Assembly: GCF_001182725.1 (NCBI RefSeq)
Contig: NZ_CWHU01000005.1
Coordinates: forward strand, 1,116,001 to 1,180,000
Source of the DNA: Anaerococcus jeddahensis
GTDB lineage: Bacteria > Bacillota > Clostridia > Tissierellales > Peptoniphilaceae
DNA: 64,000 bases
Direction: 5' to 3'
Made by a program: the position numbers and the translations under genes. The notes under the pieces were generated by a model. It ran no database searches, was not told the origin of the DNA, and was given only the letters and a program-made list of their open reading frames with translations. Shown here one piece after another: positions 1 through 8,613 of the stretch. The first letter of the stretch is position 1, and each line of letters starts with the position of its first letter.

Positions 1-1518
1 AATTATATCTTCAGTTTTTTGGCTGATTTTATCATCACTTTCATTTTTAAGCTCTGGAGAAATTGGAGTTTTTAAAATATCCTCCAATACTTCTTTTAAT
101 TTTTTATTTTCTGTATTTTCTACAAGATAGGAAACAATGTATCTTAATTCTGTTTTTGTCAAAGACGCATTAAGAGCATAAGATGCCATGTGATCGCCGT
201 TGTAGGTTGCAAATCCTTGGGAAATTTCTGATTTATCTCCAGTTCCTATTACTAGAGCATTTTCCATATTTCCTATATCAAATAAAATTTGGGTTCTTTC
301 TCTTGCTTGAGCATTTTCATAAGCTATATCTTGAGTTTTTCCATCATGGCCTATGTCTTTTAAATGAACATTTACAGCATATTTTATTACAATTTCATTT
401 AATTTAAGACCGAAAGCTTCTGCCAATTTAAAGGCATTTGATTTGGTTCTCTTGCTTGTTCCAAAAGCTGGCATGGTATATAAAAGAATATTTTCTTTTG
501 GAAGCTTCATTTTTTCAAAAGCTTTTACAATAAATAAAAGCGCCATAGTAGAATCAAGTCCTCCGCTTAAGCCCAAGATAACTTTTTTACAAGATATGGC
601 TTCCATTCTTTGAATTAAAGCTTTTGTAACTATATCAAAGGCATCTTCTACATATAATTTTTTATCTTTTAAAATATATGGATATTTATCAACATTAATT
701 AAAGCTGACTCATTTTTAAAATTATAGCTTTCAGCTGAATCTTCTTTACTTATTTCAAATGGAAAAATTAAATCTACTTTTTTATCCCTCTTACATTCTT
801 CTATCTGACCATTTTTCCCAATAATATTTAGTCCTTCGTAGACAAAATCTGTTGAGCTTTCTCCAAGTCCTGTGCTTGAAAATAAGTAAATTGTATCCTG
901 TGATAGGAATTTTATTTTATTTTCAATTTCTTTTTTTGAACCAATATACCTTGTTTTTGCTGATGGATTTAAAATTATATCTATATTATTTTTTGTTTTT
1001 GATATTTGAGAATCAGAAATAATCTTATCCTCATTTTCCCCAACACTTAGGGCAATTTTTACCCCTTCAATTTCTATAAAAGACTTATTATAAAGATATA
1101 CAAATTCATCTTTAATATTAATAAATTCATCTTGAGGAAGATCAAATACATATTTTTCATAATCTTTGAAATTATCTTTAAAAAATCCTCCTAAAATGTC
1201 TCCATCTTTTAATAAAAATACCATATCATATATTTTTTTTCCTTGTTTAACTGGAAGACCAAGTGAAAATAAAGTATCAATATCTCTAGAGAATTTTTTC
1301 AATTCAAATAGTGCATCAAGCGATGAATTTAATATATCTTCATTTTTATATCCATGGTAAAGACTTGCTCCGGTAAGAGAAAGTTCTGGAAAAAGTAAAA
1401 TATTTACTGAATCATCATTGGCTTTTTTTACTATTTCTTTTATTTTTTCCTTATTATAAGATACATCCCCAACTTTTATCTTAAAATTTTCTGCTCTTAA
1501 TTTTAAATTTTTTTTCAT
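1..1518 (-). CDS. nadE: Glutamine-dependent-type NAD(+) synthetase, 3' end cut by window edge
   Basis: The product makes NAD from deamido-NAD (nicotinic acid adenine dinucleotide), ATP and an ammonia source, in the cytoplasm. Reading the minus strand from an ATG at 1518, with an AGAGGTTG ribosome site, gives 506 open codons to the window edge, so the C-terminus is missing. Residues ~1-250 form a nitrilase-like glutaminase domain with an FPELSLTG motif. The synthetase domain follows, with the PP-loop SGGLDST at 318-324 and the family's GTGDKSE segment further on. The position that holds the glutaminase catalytic Cys in relatives (an ICED-type motif) reads GENED here, with Asn at residue 162, so the amidotransferase half may be inactive. 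The gene family is certain; whether this enzyme uses glutamine or free ammonia is inference. Confidence 0.93.
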   Translation of the reverse strand, partial: MKKNLKLRAENFKIKVGDVSYNKEKIKEIVKKANDDSVNILLFPELSLTGASLYHGYKNEDILNSSLDALFELKKFSRDIDTLFSLGLPVKQGKKIYDMVFLLKDGDILGGFFKDNFKDYEKYVFDLPQDEFINIKDEFVYLYNKSFIEIEGVKIALSVGENEDKIISDSQISKTKNNIDIILNPSAKTRYIGSKKEIENKIKFLSQDTIYLFSSTGLGESSTDFVYEGLNIIGKNGQIEECKRDKKVDLIFPFEISKEDSAESYNFKNESALINVDKYPYILKDKKLYVEDAFDIVTKALIQRMEAISCKKVILGLSGGLDSTMALLFIVKAFEKMKLPKENILLYTMPAFGTSKRTKSNAFKLAEAFGLKLNEIVIKYAVNVHLKDIGHDGKTQDIAYENAQARERTQILFDIGNMENALVIGTGDKSEISQGFATYNGDHMASYALNASLTKTELRYIVSYLVENTENKKLKEVLEDILKTPISPELKNESDDKISQKTEDII

Positions 1519-1563
1519 AACAACCTCTAATCTTTTGCTTATAGATATTATTATATAAGATTT

Positions 1564-1594
1564 ACAAAAAAACTGCCACAGTTTCCTGTGGCAG
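1564..1594 (-). terminator. Intrinsic terminator of the flavodiiron operon
   Basis: A perfect 9-bp stem (CTGCCACAG / CTGTGGCAG) with a 4-nt loop is followed on the minus strand by a run of about seven T. It lies just after the stop codon of the flavodiiron gene at 1609 and ends the acyl-CoA dehydrogenase/flavodiiron transcript. Confidence 0.9.
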
Positions 1595-1608
1595 AATTGA
1601 ATTTATTT

Positions 1609-2850
1609 TTATTTCTTTTGGTCTTTAGCTTTTTGGACTTCTTCTCTTCTTTTCTTCATTGATTCGAAAATTCCATCAACTAAAGCATCCATGTCTGGTT
1701 CTTTTGCAGATTTTAATGATGAAACAATGTTTACTTGTTCTGGAAGAACATCTATTAATTTCATTTCTTCATCCAAGAATTTTTCCATTTTATCTGCTGC
1801 TGTTGGAGCCCAAGTACCGTTATCCATTAATGAAACTGCTCTATTTTGTACGTTTAGAGCTGCCATATCATGGATAAAGTCTTTCATTTTTGGATAAATT
1901 CCAAGGTTGTATGTTACTGATGCAAGAACTATATTTGAATATTTAAATGCGTCTGCAATTAGGTAAGATACGTCTGTGCTTGAAACATCTCTTAAGGAAA
2001 TATTTGTCATTCCTCTATCAGCAAGTTTTGAAGCAAGGGCTTGAGCTGCATATTCTGTATTTCCATACATTGATGCATAAGCAATCAATACACCTTCTTC
2101 TTCTGGTTGATAGCTTGACCATTTATCATATTTATCTAAAATATAGCCAAAATCTTTTCTCCAAACAAGTCCGTGAAGTGGGCAGATATATTTAATATCA
2201 AGTCCAGCTGCTTTTTTAAGAACTGCTTGAACGAAAGTACCATATTTACCAACTATATTTGTAAAATATCTTCTTCCTTCATCTAACCAATCTCTATCCC
2301 AATTTACTTCATCAGCAAAAAGTCTTCCGTCATTAGATTTAAATGATCCAAAAGCATCAGCTGAGAATAAAACTTTATCAGTTAAATCGTATGTCATTAA
2401 AACTTCTGGCCAGTGAACCATTGGAGCTTCTACGAATGTATATTCGTGTTTACCAAATGAGATTGAATCTCCTTCTTTAACTTCAATATATCTATCATCT
2501 ACATGATAACCAAATTGTCTCATGAATAATATAGCTTTTTCACTAGCTATAATTTTTACATTTGGATAGTAGTGTAGCATTAATTCAATTGCTGAACAGT
2601 GATCTGGTTCCATGTGTTGGATAATCATATAATCAAGGTCACGATCTCCAAGAACTCTAGATACATTTAAGATATATTCTCTTGTGATTGCCCAGTCTAC
2701 TGAGTCAATTAAAACTGTTTTTTCATCCATTAAAAGGTATGAGTTGTATGAAACTCCGTCTATAGGAAAAATATTTTCAAATAGAGCAAGTCTTCTGTCA
2801 TCTCCACCTACATAATATAAGTCGTCTGTAACTTTTCTAACTGTATACAT
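1609..2850 (-). CDS. fprA: Flavodiiron protein (A-type flavoprotein), copy 1
   Basis: Flavodiiron proteins reduce O2 to water and/or NO to N2O in anaerobes. The 413 residues have the standard order: a metallo-beta-lactamase-like diiron domain (~1-250), then a flavodoxin domain (~254-400). All iron ligands are visible: H79-x-E81-x-D83-H84, H146 (MVHWPE), D165 (DAFGSF) and H226 (PLHG). The FMN loop reads SMYGNTE at 260-266. There is no fused rubredoxin, so an external electron donor is expected. The gene starts 12 nt after the acyl-CoA dehydrogenase fusion gene, with its own ribosome site, and is clearly cotranscribed. A second copy lies divergently at 5151. Whether O2 or NO is the main substrate cannot be read from the sequence. 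Confidence 0.93.
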   Translation of the reverse strand: MYTVRKVTDDLYYVGGDDRRLALFENIFPIDGVSYNSYLLMDEKTVLIDSVDWAITREYILNVSRVLGDRDLDYMIIQHMEPDHCSAIELMLHYYPNVKIIASEKAILFMRQFGYHVDDRYIEVKEGDSISFGKHEYTFVEAPMVHWPEVLMTYDLTDKVLFSADAFGSFKSNDGRLFADEVNWDRDWLDEGRRYFTNIVGKYGTFVQAVLKKAAGLDIKYICPLHGLVWRKDFGYILDKYDKWSSYQPEEEGVLIAYASMYGNTEYAAQALASKLADRGMTNISLRDVSSTDVSYLIADAFKYSNIVLASVTYNLGIYPKMKDFIHDMAALNVQNRAVSLMDNGTWAPTAADKMEKFLDEEMKLIDVLPEQVNIVSSLKSAKEPDMDALVDGIFESMKKRREEVQKAKDQKK

Positions 2851-2862
2851 ATATTCCTCCTA

Positions 2863-4794
2863 CTACTTTCTGTCTTCTGGTACATCCATTTTAATGAATT
2901 GATCTTTAGCTTCTCCTGAAACTGGTGAAACCCAAGAATCTGGTAATTTGTCAAATGGTGTTCCTGGTTCTATTCCATTTTCAGGATCTCCTTCTTCAGG
3001 ATTGTATTCATATCCAGAACCTAAATCTACATAGATTGGATTTGTAGGAGCCATTTTTCTTGGTTTAGATCTTTTTATTTTCTTCATTGGTGGTGCTGGT
3101 TTCTTTTCTTCACCATTATCTAATTCTTTGATTAGAAGTGGAAGAATTTCCATTGCATCACCAACTATACCATAATCACAGTTGTTGAAAATTGGTGCGT
3201 TTTTAGAATTGTTAATTGCAACTATTGTTGATGCATTTTTGATTCCTTTTAAGTGTTGTCCTGCTCCAGATACACCTACACCAATGTATAAGTTTCCTTT
3301 AAAAGTTTGTCCACTCATACCAACATATCTATTAATATCAACATATTTTAAAGTTTCTGCAACTGGTCTTGATGATGAAATAGCTGCACCTGCTTGGTAA
3401 GCCAACTCTTCAATTAATTTCATATTAGCTTTCTCGCCAATACCACGACCTGCTACAACTATTCTTTCAGCGTCAGGAATTGGAGTATAAGGATCGATTC
3501 CTACAGTAAAGTCATATCCGTCCTTTTTAAGTGCTGCCACAAGGTTTTTAACTGCTTCTTTAGGATCTCCCTCATAGATTTCTCCTTTTCTGACTCCTGC
3601 GATGGGTCCGGATTTTTTGTTTGATCCAACAGCTTTAACCTTTGGTGCTCTACCTACTGTGTGAGCTCCAACAACTACTCTCATTATTTCATTTGTACCT
3701 TCGTAGATTTGTGTAATCTTAGCATCTCTGTAGAATCTTTCAACATCGATTCCTTTAATAAATCCAGATCCACCGTACATTTGTAAAGCTTCATTAGTAA
3801 TCTTTGATGCAAGATCTGATGCAAATTGTTTTGCCATAGCTGCATCTGCAGAATATCTTTCGTGATTTTCTTTCATTTCAGCTGCAGAATAAATCATAAG
3901 TCTTGCAGCTTTCAAATATGTTGCCATATCAGCAAGTTTAAATGTATTTGCTTGAAGGTGAGCAATTGGTAAACCAAATTGTTCTCTTTCTTTTGCATAT
4001 GAAAGAGCTGATTCATAAGCGCCTTGGCCAATACCTAAAGCTTGAGAAGCTATACCGATTCTTCCACCATCAAGTGTAGCCATTGCAATTTTAAATCCTT
4101 GACCTTCTTTTCCAAGAAGATTTTCTTTAGGAACTTTTACATTGTCAAAATGTAATTCGGCAGTACTTGATGATCTGATACCTAATTTGTCATAGTGATC
4201 AGAACATGTGAAACCTTCCATACCTTTTTCAACAATAAATGCTGAAATACCATGAGTTCCAATTCCTGGAGTTGTTACTGCAAATACAACATATGTATCT
4301 GCTTTTGGAGCGTTAGTAATAAATATTTTTTTACCATTTAAAATATATCTTTTACCATCTAAATCAAGTTCAGCTGTAGTTTCTGTTCCACCAGCGTCAC
4401 TTCCTGCGTTTTCTTCTGTTAATCCAAATGCACCAATTTTTTCACCTTTTGCTAAAGGAACAAGATATTTTTTCTTTTGTTCTTCAGTACCAAAAGCAAA
4501 AATTGGCCATGAACCTAGAGATGTATGTGCAGAACAAATTACTCCAACACCACCATCTACTCTTGATAATTCTTCCACTGTGATTGCATAGCTCATTACG
4601 TCTAAGCCTTGACCACCGTATTTCTTAGGATAAGGAATTCCTAAAAATCCTAATTCTCCCATTTCCTTTACAATTTCGTCAGGAAATTCGTTGTTTTGGT
4701 CAAGCTCAAAAGCAATTGGTTTTACTTTTTCTTCAGCAAATTCTCTGACTTTTTTACGTAAAGCTTCATGCTCATCTGTTGTTTTAAAAAGCAT
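2863..4794 (-). CDS. Acyl-CoA dehydrogenase fused to EtfA C-terminal domain and a cysteine-less rubredoxin-like domain
   Basis: This 643-residue fusion has three parts. Residues 1-~382 are a complete acyl-CoA dehydrogenase (probably butyryl-CoA type), with the catalytic Glu in IYEGTNEI (E365) and FAD-binding segments. Residues ~443-558 match the C-terminal FAD-binding domain of electron-transfer flavoprotein alpha ([25 protein letters not shown] motifs). A Lys/Pro-rich linker (562-584) leads to residues 586-636, which follow the rubredoxin fold sequence ([19 protein letters not shown], then a PDSWV segment), but the four Fe-ligand cysteines read D590, S593, S623 and S626. No etfB is nearby. 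The gene has a strong promoter and heads an operon with a flavodiiron protein. It likely reduces crotonyl-CoA in the butyrate pathway. Domain calls are firm; electron routing is inferred. Confidence 0.9.
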   Translation of the reverse strand: MLFKTTDEHEALRKKVREFAEEKVKPIAFELDQNNEFPDEIVKEMGELGFLGIPYPKKYGGQGLDVMSYAITVEELSRVDGGVGVICSAHTSLGSWPIFAFGTEEQKKKYLVPLAKGEKIGAFGLTEENAGSDAGGTETTAELDLDGKRYILNGKKIFITNAPKADTYVVFAVTTPGIGTHGISAFIVEKGMEGFTCSDHYDKLGIRSSSTAELHFDNVKVPKENLLGKEGQGFKIAMATLDGGRIGIASQALGIGQGAYESALSYAKEREQFGLPIAHLQANTFKLADMATYLKAARLMIYSAAEMKENHERYSADAAMAKQFASDLASKITNEALQMYGGSGFIKGIDVERFYRDAKITQIYEGTNEIMRVVVGAHTVGRAPKVKAVGSNKKSGPIAGVRKGEIYEGDPKEAVKNLVAALKKDGYDFTVGIDPYTPIPDAERIVVAGRGIGEKANMKLIEELAYQAGAAISSSRPVAETLKYVDINRYVGMSGQTFKGNLYIGVGVSGAGQHLKGIKNASTIVAINNSKNAPIFNNCDYGIVGDAMEILPLLIKELDNGEEKKPAPPMKKIKRSKPRKMAPTNPIYVDLGSGYEYNPEEGDPENGIEPGTPFDKLPDSWVSPVSGEAKDQFIKMDVPEDRK

Positions 4795-4840
4795 ATATTC
4801 CTCCTAAAAAATATAATATCCATTTTTGTTTTACAATATA

Positions 4841-4869
4841 ATTCTATACTGAAAATGTTTTTTTGTCAA
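4841..4869 (-). promoter_or_regulatory. Sigma-70 type promoter of the acyl-CoA dehydrogenase fusion operon
   Basis: On the minus strand there is TTGACA (4864-4869), a 17-nt spacer and TAGAAT (4841-4846), about 45 nt upstream of the start codon at 4794. An AGGAGG ribosome site precedes that start. This is one of the best consensus promoters in the window. Confidence 0.85.
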
Positions 4870-5111
4870 CACAATTTAATTTTATAAAGATTAAAAATAA
4901 AAATAAAATTAATTTGCAAAATATGAATATGTAAAACATCTACACTTAATATATAACCTAAAATCCTTTATTTAATCAAATTTATTTAAATTTTTGCAAA
5001 AAAATTATAAAATAAAAAAATTCAAAATCTATGAAAAAGTTTTCTAATTGGAATCTTAAAATTTAAAGCCTTTTGGATATTATTTTTTATTTAAATTTAA
5101 AGTTAATAAGG

Positions 5112-5117
5112 TATAAT
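5112..5117 (+). promoter_or_regulatory. Probable -10 element of the second flavodiiron gene
   Basis: A perfect TATAAT lies 34 nt before the ATG at 5151, but no good -35 hexamer is present at the usual distance. This is a weak prediction. Confidence 0.35.
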
Positions 5118-5150
5118 AGATTTAATGATTATAATAATTATGGAGGTTAT

Positions 5151-6365
5151 ATGCAATTTATAAAAAAAGCTTACGATAATATTTATTGGGTTGGTGCCAA
5201 TGATAGGGGCTTAAAAAGATTTGAAAATATGTTTACCCTACCAAATGGTGTAACTTACAATTCATACATTATTAAAGATGAAAAAAATGTTTTAATGGAT
5301 GGATCTGATTCTTCTGTAATAAGAACTTATCTTGATAATGTCAAAGAAGCTCTTGATGGAGAAGACTTAGATTATATTATTGTTCAACATATGGAACCTG
5401 ATCATTGCGGATCAATTGATTTTATTTTAGATAAATATCCTAACTGTAAATTTGTTGGAAACCAAAAAACTATTAAATTTTTCCACCAATTCTATCCAAA
5501 TGATAAATATGATGAAGATAGATTTTTAGAAATTAAAGATGGTGACGAATTAAATATTGGAAAAAGAAATTTAAAATTTGTTTTTGCTCCAATGGTTCAC
5601 TGGCCAGAAGTCTTCATGACTTATGAAACCACAGAAGGTTTATTCTTCTCAGCTGATGCTTTTGGTTCATTTGATGTTTTGGAAGGTCACATTTCTGCAA
5701 AACACTATATCAAAAAACAAGCTTGGGTAGATGAAAATAGAAGATATTATATTAATATAGTTGGAAAACAAGGAAGAATGGTTACAAATCTTCTTAAAAA
5801 AGTTTCAGATTTTGAAATCAATGCAATCTTCCCTCTTCACGGACCTGTTTATGATGATAAAGAATCTATTGAATTTATCCTTGATAAATATGACAAATGG
5901 GCAAATTTCAAACCAGAAACAAAGGGTGTAGAAATTGTATTTTCATCAATGTATGGAAACACAGAGTTAGCTGCTGATATTTTAGCATCAAAACTTGATG
6001 AACTTGGAGTTGAAGAAATAAAATTATACGATGTATCTGATACAGATTTTTCATATATAATTGCTGATTCTCACAAATATTCAAACCAAGTTTTTGTTGC
6101 AATGAACTATAACGCAGGCCTATATCACAAAATGGATGCACTTTTAAGAGAATTAGTTGGAACAGGATATCAAAACAGACATATTTCTTTCATCCACAAC
6201 TTCTCATGGGGTGGAAAATCTCTTGAACAAGCAAAAGAAATTCTTGAAAGCGGAAAACACGAATATGTTGGAGAAGATTTCATAATTAATTCTTCAATGA
6301 AAAATGATCAAGTAAAAACATTAGAAGAATTAGCTAAGGCTATTAAAGAAGATTTAGATAAGTAA
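5151..6365 (+). CDS. fprA: Flavodiiron protein (A-type flavoprotein), copy 2
   Basis: This is a second O2/NO-reducing flavodiiron protein of 404 residues, clearly homologous to the one at 1609 but well diverged. The ligands are H80-x-E82-x-D84-H85, then MVHWPE, SADAFGSF and PLHGP. A flavodoxin domain with SSMYGNTE follows. I chose the ATG at 5151 because GGAGG sits at 5142-5146, and because the protein from there (MQFIKKAYDNIYWVG) aligns with the start of copy 1. An upstream in-frame ATG at 5073 would add 26 unlikely residues. It is transcribed alone. It may serve a different oxidant or growth condition from copy 1; that is inference. Confidence 0.93.
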   Translation: MQFIKKAYDNIYWVGANDRGLKRFENMFTLPNGVTYNSYIIKDEKNVLMDGSDSSVIRTYLDNVKEALDGEDLDYIIVQHMEPDHCGSIDFILDKYPNCKFVGNQKTIKFFHQFYPNDKYDEDRFLEIKDGDELNIGKRNLKFVFAPMVHWPEVFMTYETTEGLFFSADAFGSFDVLEGHISAKHYIKKQAWVDENRRYYINIVGKQGRMVTNLLKKVSDFEINAIFPLHGPVYDDKESIEFILDKYDKWANFKPETKGVEIVFSSMYGNTELAADILASKLDELGVEEIKLYDVSDTDFSYIIADSHKYSNQVFVAMNYNAGLYHKMDALLRELVGTGYQNRHISFIHNFSWGGKSLEQAKEILESGKHEYVGEDFIINSSMKNDQVKTLEELAKAIKEDLDK

Positions 6366-6378
6366 AAAAATATTTAAA

Positions 6379-6674
6379 AGATGCGAGATTCGCATCTCAG
6401 AGTGTAGACAAAGTAAGATTTTAGCTAATATTTTATTTTATAATAAAAATTAAGCTACGTACCATCTCGACTAGATAAATGTGCATTGATTTTGCACATT
6501 TATCCCTAAAACTAAGTGAAAAATCACGAATGAGTTTGCGAATCAAAGGTGTTTTAGTGTAAGTGAAACGAACGCATGGAGAGATCTCATGAGATTTCTC
6601 GGCTCACTACGTTCGATCGAAATGGGCAAATTTTTAGTTTGTCAACAGACTGAGATGCAAGATTCGCATCTTTT
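6379..6674. repeat. MITE-like interspersed element with ~22-bp terminal inverted repeats (copy A)
   Basis: The stretch is non-coding and highly structured. Its ends, 6379-6400 and 6653-6674, are near-identical inverted repeats (about 19 of 22 positions), and similarity continues inward through TGTAGACAAA / TGTTGACAAA. Inside are a perfect 12-bp stem (GATAAATGTGCA at 6474-6485 and its complement at 6493-6504) and GC-richer segments with CATCTCGAC and GAGATTTCTCGGCTC. Related sequence recurs at 17242-17357 in opposite orientation. No transposase is encoded, so it would be a non-autonomous element or an interspersed palindromic repeat. It fills most of the 348-bp gap between the flavodiiron and hydrogenase genes. 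Confidence 0.6.
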
Positions 6675-6678
6675 TTTG
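6653..6678 (+). terminator. Likely terminator downstream of the second flavodiiron gene
   Basis: The stem AGATGC...GCATCT is followed by seven T on the plus strand. It is formed by the right end of the repeat element, almost 290 nt after the gene's stop codon. Confidence 0.6.
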
Positions 6679-6681
6679 TAC

Positions 6682-6706
6682 AAAAAAAGAGCATATTACT
6701 ATGCTC
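6682..6706 (-). terminator. Terminator of the hydrogenase operon
   Basis: A 7-bp stem GAGCATA/TATGCTC with a 4-nt loop is followed on the minus strand by seven T. It lies 8 nt beyond the hydrogenase stop codon. Confidence 0.85.
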
Positions 6707-6713
6707 TCAATTT

Positions 6714-8222
6714 TCAGTCTTTTGGTTTATCTTCTTCTGGGATATTTTTGTTATCGTATGGGGATTTGTAGATTGATTCTTTAGCAAATTGTTTTACTGC
6801 CTTGCCTGTTTTTAATTCTGAAATTAAGGTTCCAGGTCCTCCAACGCATCCTCCAACGCATGCCATTCCTTCTAATAAAAGTCCGTCTTTTCTTCCAAGT
6901 TTTGCCATTTGGGCAAGTTTTACACAATCAGCAAGTCCTTCTGCTTTTTCTACTTTTACATCCAAGTCTGGATTTATTTCTGAAATTCTTCTTTTTACTG
7001 CTTCAGCTACTCCTCCGCTTACTGCATAATTTCTTCCAGTTTCTGATGCATCTTGCCAATCTTCTTCAATTTTTATTTCTGCAGGATCTATATCTTTTGC
7101 CAAGAACATTCCCATTAGCTCTTCATAAGTTATAACATAATCTATAGTTTCTGCAACTTCTGGTCTTCTTGCTTCAAGTTTTTTGGAAATACATGGACCA
7201 ATGAATGCTACTTGAGCTTTATCATCCATTTTTTTGATGTGTTTCCCAGAATAAATCATTGGTGTTGATGATTCTGAAATTTTATCATTTATTTCAGGGA
7301 ATTTTTTCTTTACCATTAATTTCCAAGAATAGCAGCAAGATGTTCCCATAAATGGAATTTTTTCTGGCACACTTTCTACATATTCGTGAGCTTCATTTAA
7401 AGTTGTAAGGTCTGCTCCAAGTCCTACTTCGATTACATCTTTAAATCCTAATTTTTTTATTGCCTCTTTTATTTGAACAGGAGATGCCATTTGTCCAAAT
7501 TGTCTTACAAAGGATGGGGCAACTATTGCATAAACGTGTTCATTTGTATTTAAAGCTTTTGCCAATTGGTAAATTTCTGTTTTATCTGAAATTGCTCCAA
7601 ATGGACAAGCGGTTATACATCTTCCACATGCTACGCACTTATCATCATCAATTTCTGCCCTTCCTAACTTATCGCTTTTTATAGCTTTTACTCCACAAGA
7701 TTCAGCACATGGTCTTTTTGTGTGAGCAATTGCATTATATGGACAAGCTTGAACACATTTTCCACATTTTATACATTTTTCTTGATCTATTATTGATCCT
7801 TTTGACGTATATGTAATAGCATTTTTCGGACACACATTTACACATGGGTGAGCAATACAAGCCCTACAAGTATTTGTAACTTCTACTCTATTTTCAGGAC
7901 AAGCTTCGCAGGCAATTTTTATTACTGAAACAAGAGGTGGTTCATATTTTTTTATATCATAATCTTCATCATCCAAACCATCAGTAATTGCTCCAGTATT
8001 GTCTGCTGTTCTTGCGTGAAGTCCTACTCCCATTCTTAGTCTTTCGCCCATTACGGCTCTTTCTCTAAAAATATTTTCCCTATATGATGCTTCTTCTCCT
8101 GGAAGTATTTCAAAAACTTCTGTCGCTATGTCATAAATCGGCCTGTTTTCAAAAGCAATTTTCGCTATATGCTCAAAGGCCATCCTTCTAATATTTAATA
8201 TATTTATGTATGTTTCTTTCAT
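6714..8222 (-). CDS. Monomeric [FeFe] hydrogenase (group B-like), multi-cluster
   Basis: The enzyme catalyses reversible proton reduction to H2 with ferredoxin-level electrons, in the cytoplasm. The 502 residues begin with ~95 residues of unique sequence. A Cys-rich region follows, with [4Fe-4S] motifs near 105-131, 150-160 and 196-206. The H-cluster domain comes last: TSCC at 294-297, GPC at 342-344 (C344), and EGMACVGGCVGGPG from 451 (C455, C459). The first motif reads TSCCYSW where classical group A enzymes have TSCCPxW, and the third lacks the GGGxP form, which fits the group B subfamily. The next gene upstream encodes a NuoE-like [2Fe-2S] protein. No NuoF/HydB partner or maturase gene is in the window. 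H2 evolution as an electron sink is inferred. Confidence 0.88.
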   Translation of the reverse strand: MKETYINILNIRRMAFEHIAKIAFENRPIYDIATEVFEILPGEEASYRENIFRERAVMGERLRMGVGLHARTADNTGAITDGLDDEDYDIKKYEPPLVSVIKIACEACPENRVEVTNTCRACIAHPCVNVCPKNAITYTSKGSIIDQEKCIKCGKCVQACPYNAIAHTKRPCAESCGVKAIKSDKLGRAEIDDDKCVACGRCITACPFGAISDKTEIYQLAKALNTNEHVYAIVAPSFVRQFGQMASPVQIKEAIKKLGFKDVIEVGLGADLTTLNEAHEYVESVPEKIPFMGTSCCYSWKLMVKKKFPEINDKISESSTPMIYSGKHIKKMDDKAQVAFIGPCISKKLEARRPEVAETIDYVITYEELMGMFLAKDIDPAEIKIEEDWQDASETGRNYAVSGGVAEAVKRRISEINPDLDVKVEKAEGLADCVKLAQMAKLGRKDGLLLEGMACVGGCVGGPGTLISELKTGKAVKQFAKESIYKSPYDNKNIPEEDKPKD

Positions 8223-8256
8223 TATTCTTCTCTTCCTTACAAAACTTTTTCAAATA

Positions 8257-8547
8257 TTATTTAAATTTATCTTCAAAGGTTGTATCTAATATGTATTCCA
8301 TAATTACTTCTGTTTTGGCGTTTGTAAATAATTTTCCATCTACAAGTACAACAGGTGCATTTTTTTTATTTTTTTTGCACTCATTATTGCATGTTATCAT
8401 TTCTATTTCAAGATCGATATTTTGAATATCTAAATCACCCTTATAAAGCCTGTCATTAAATTCTTCTACAAAATCTGATAATCTGTTATAAATTATGTCC
8501 GATCCTAGCATGGTACACCTTGCGCCTGCACAAACTTGTATTTTCAT
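8257..8547 (-). CDS. NuoE/thioredoxin-like [2Fe-2S] ferredoxin
   Basis: This small 96-residue protein has the C-x4-C (C6, C11) and C-x3-C (C53, C57) cysteine pattern of thioredoxin-like [2Fe-2S] ferredoxins, the family that includes NuoE, HydC and HndA. It has no helical N-terminal extension, so it corresponds to the cluster domain alone. It sits 34 nt upstream of the hydrogenase gene, with an AAGGAG ribosome site, and is probably cotranscribed. It likely passes electrons to or from the hydrogenase; that partner assignment rests on gene order. Confidence 0.8.
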   Translation of the reverse strand: MKIQVCAGARCTMLGSDIIYNRLSDFVEEFNDRLYKGDLDIQNIDLEIEMITCNNECKKNKKNAPVVLVDGKLFTNAKTEVIMEYILDTTFEDKFK

Positions 8548-8613
8548 ATCTACTCCTTAAAAATTTTAATAATTACTCATATTAATTATAACAAATAAAA
8601 TAGAAAAATAAAA

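Larger units (their letters stand above)
4795..5150. other. Divergent AT-rich intergenic region between the two flavodiiron transcription units
   Basis: The 356-bp gap carries the minus-strand promoter described separately and probably a plus-strand promoter near 5112 for the second flavodiiron gene. The middle (about 4870-5070) is very AT-rich with A/T tracts. I see no gene, hairpin terminator or clear operator in it. Confidence 0.6.

Noticed and set aside
183..1360. Plus-strand frames within the first 1.5 kb
   Set aside because: The minus strand codes continuously for NAD synthetase; the plus-strand products are Leu/Phe/His-rich antisense shadows.
2863..3040. Loss of rubredoxin cysteines as a frameshift artefact
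   Set aside because: The reading frame continues with clear rubredoxin residues on both sides of each altered pair, so these are point substitutions in frame.
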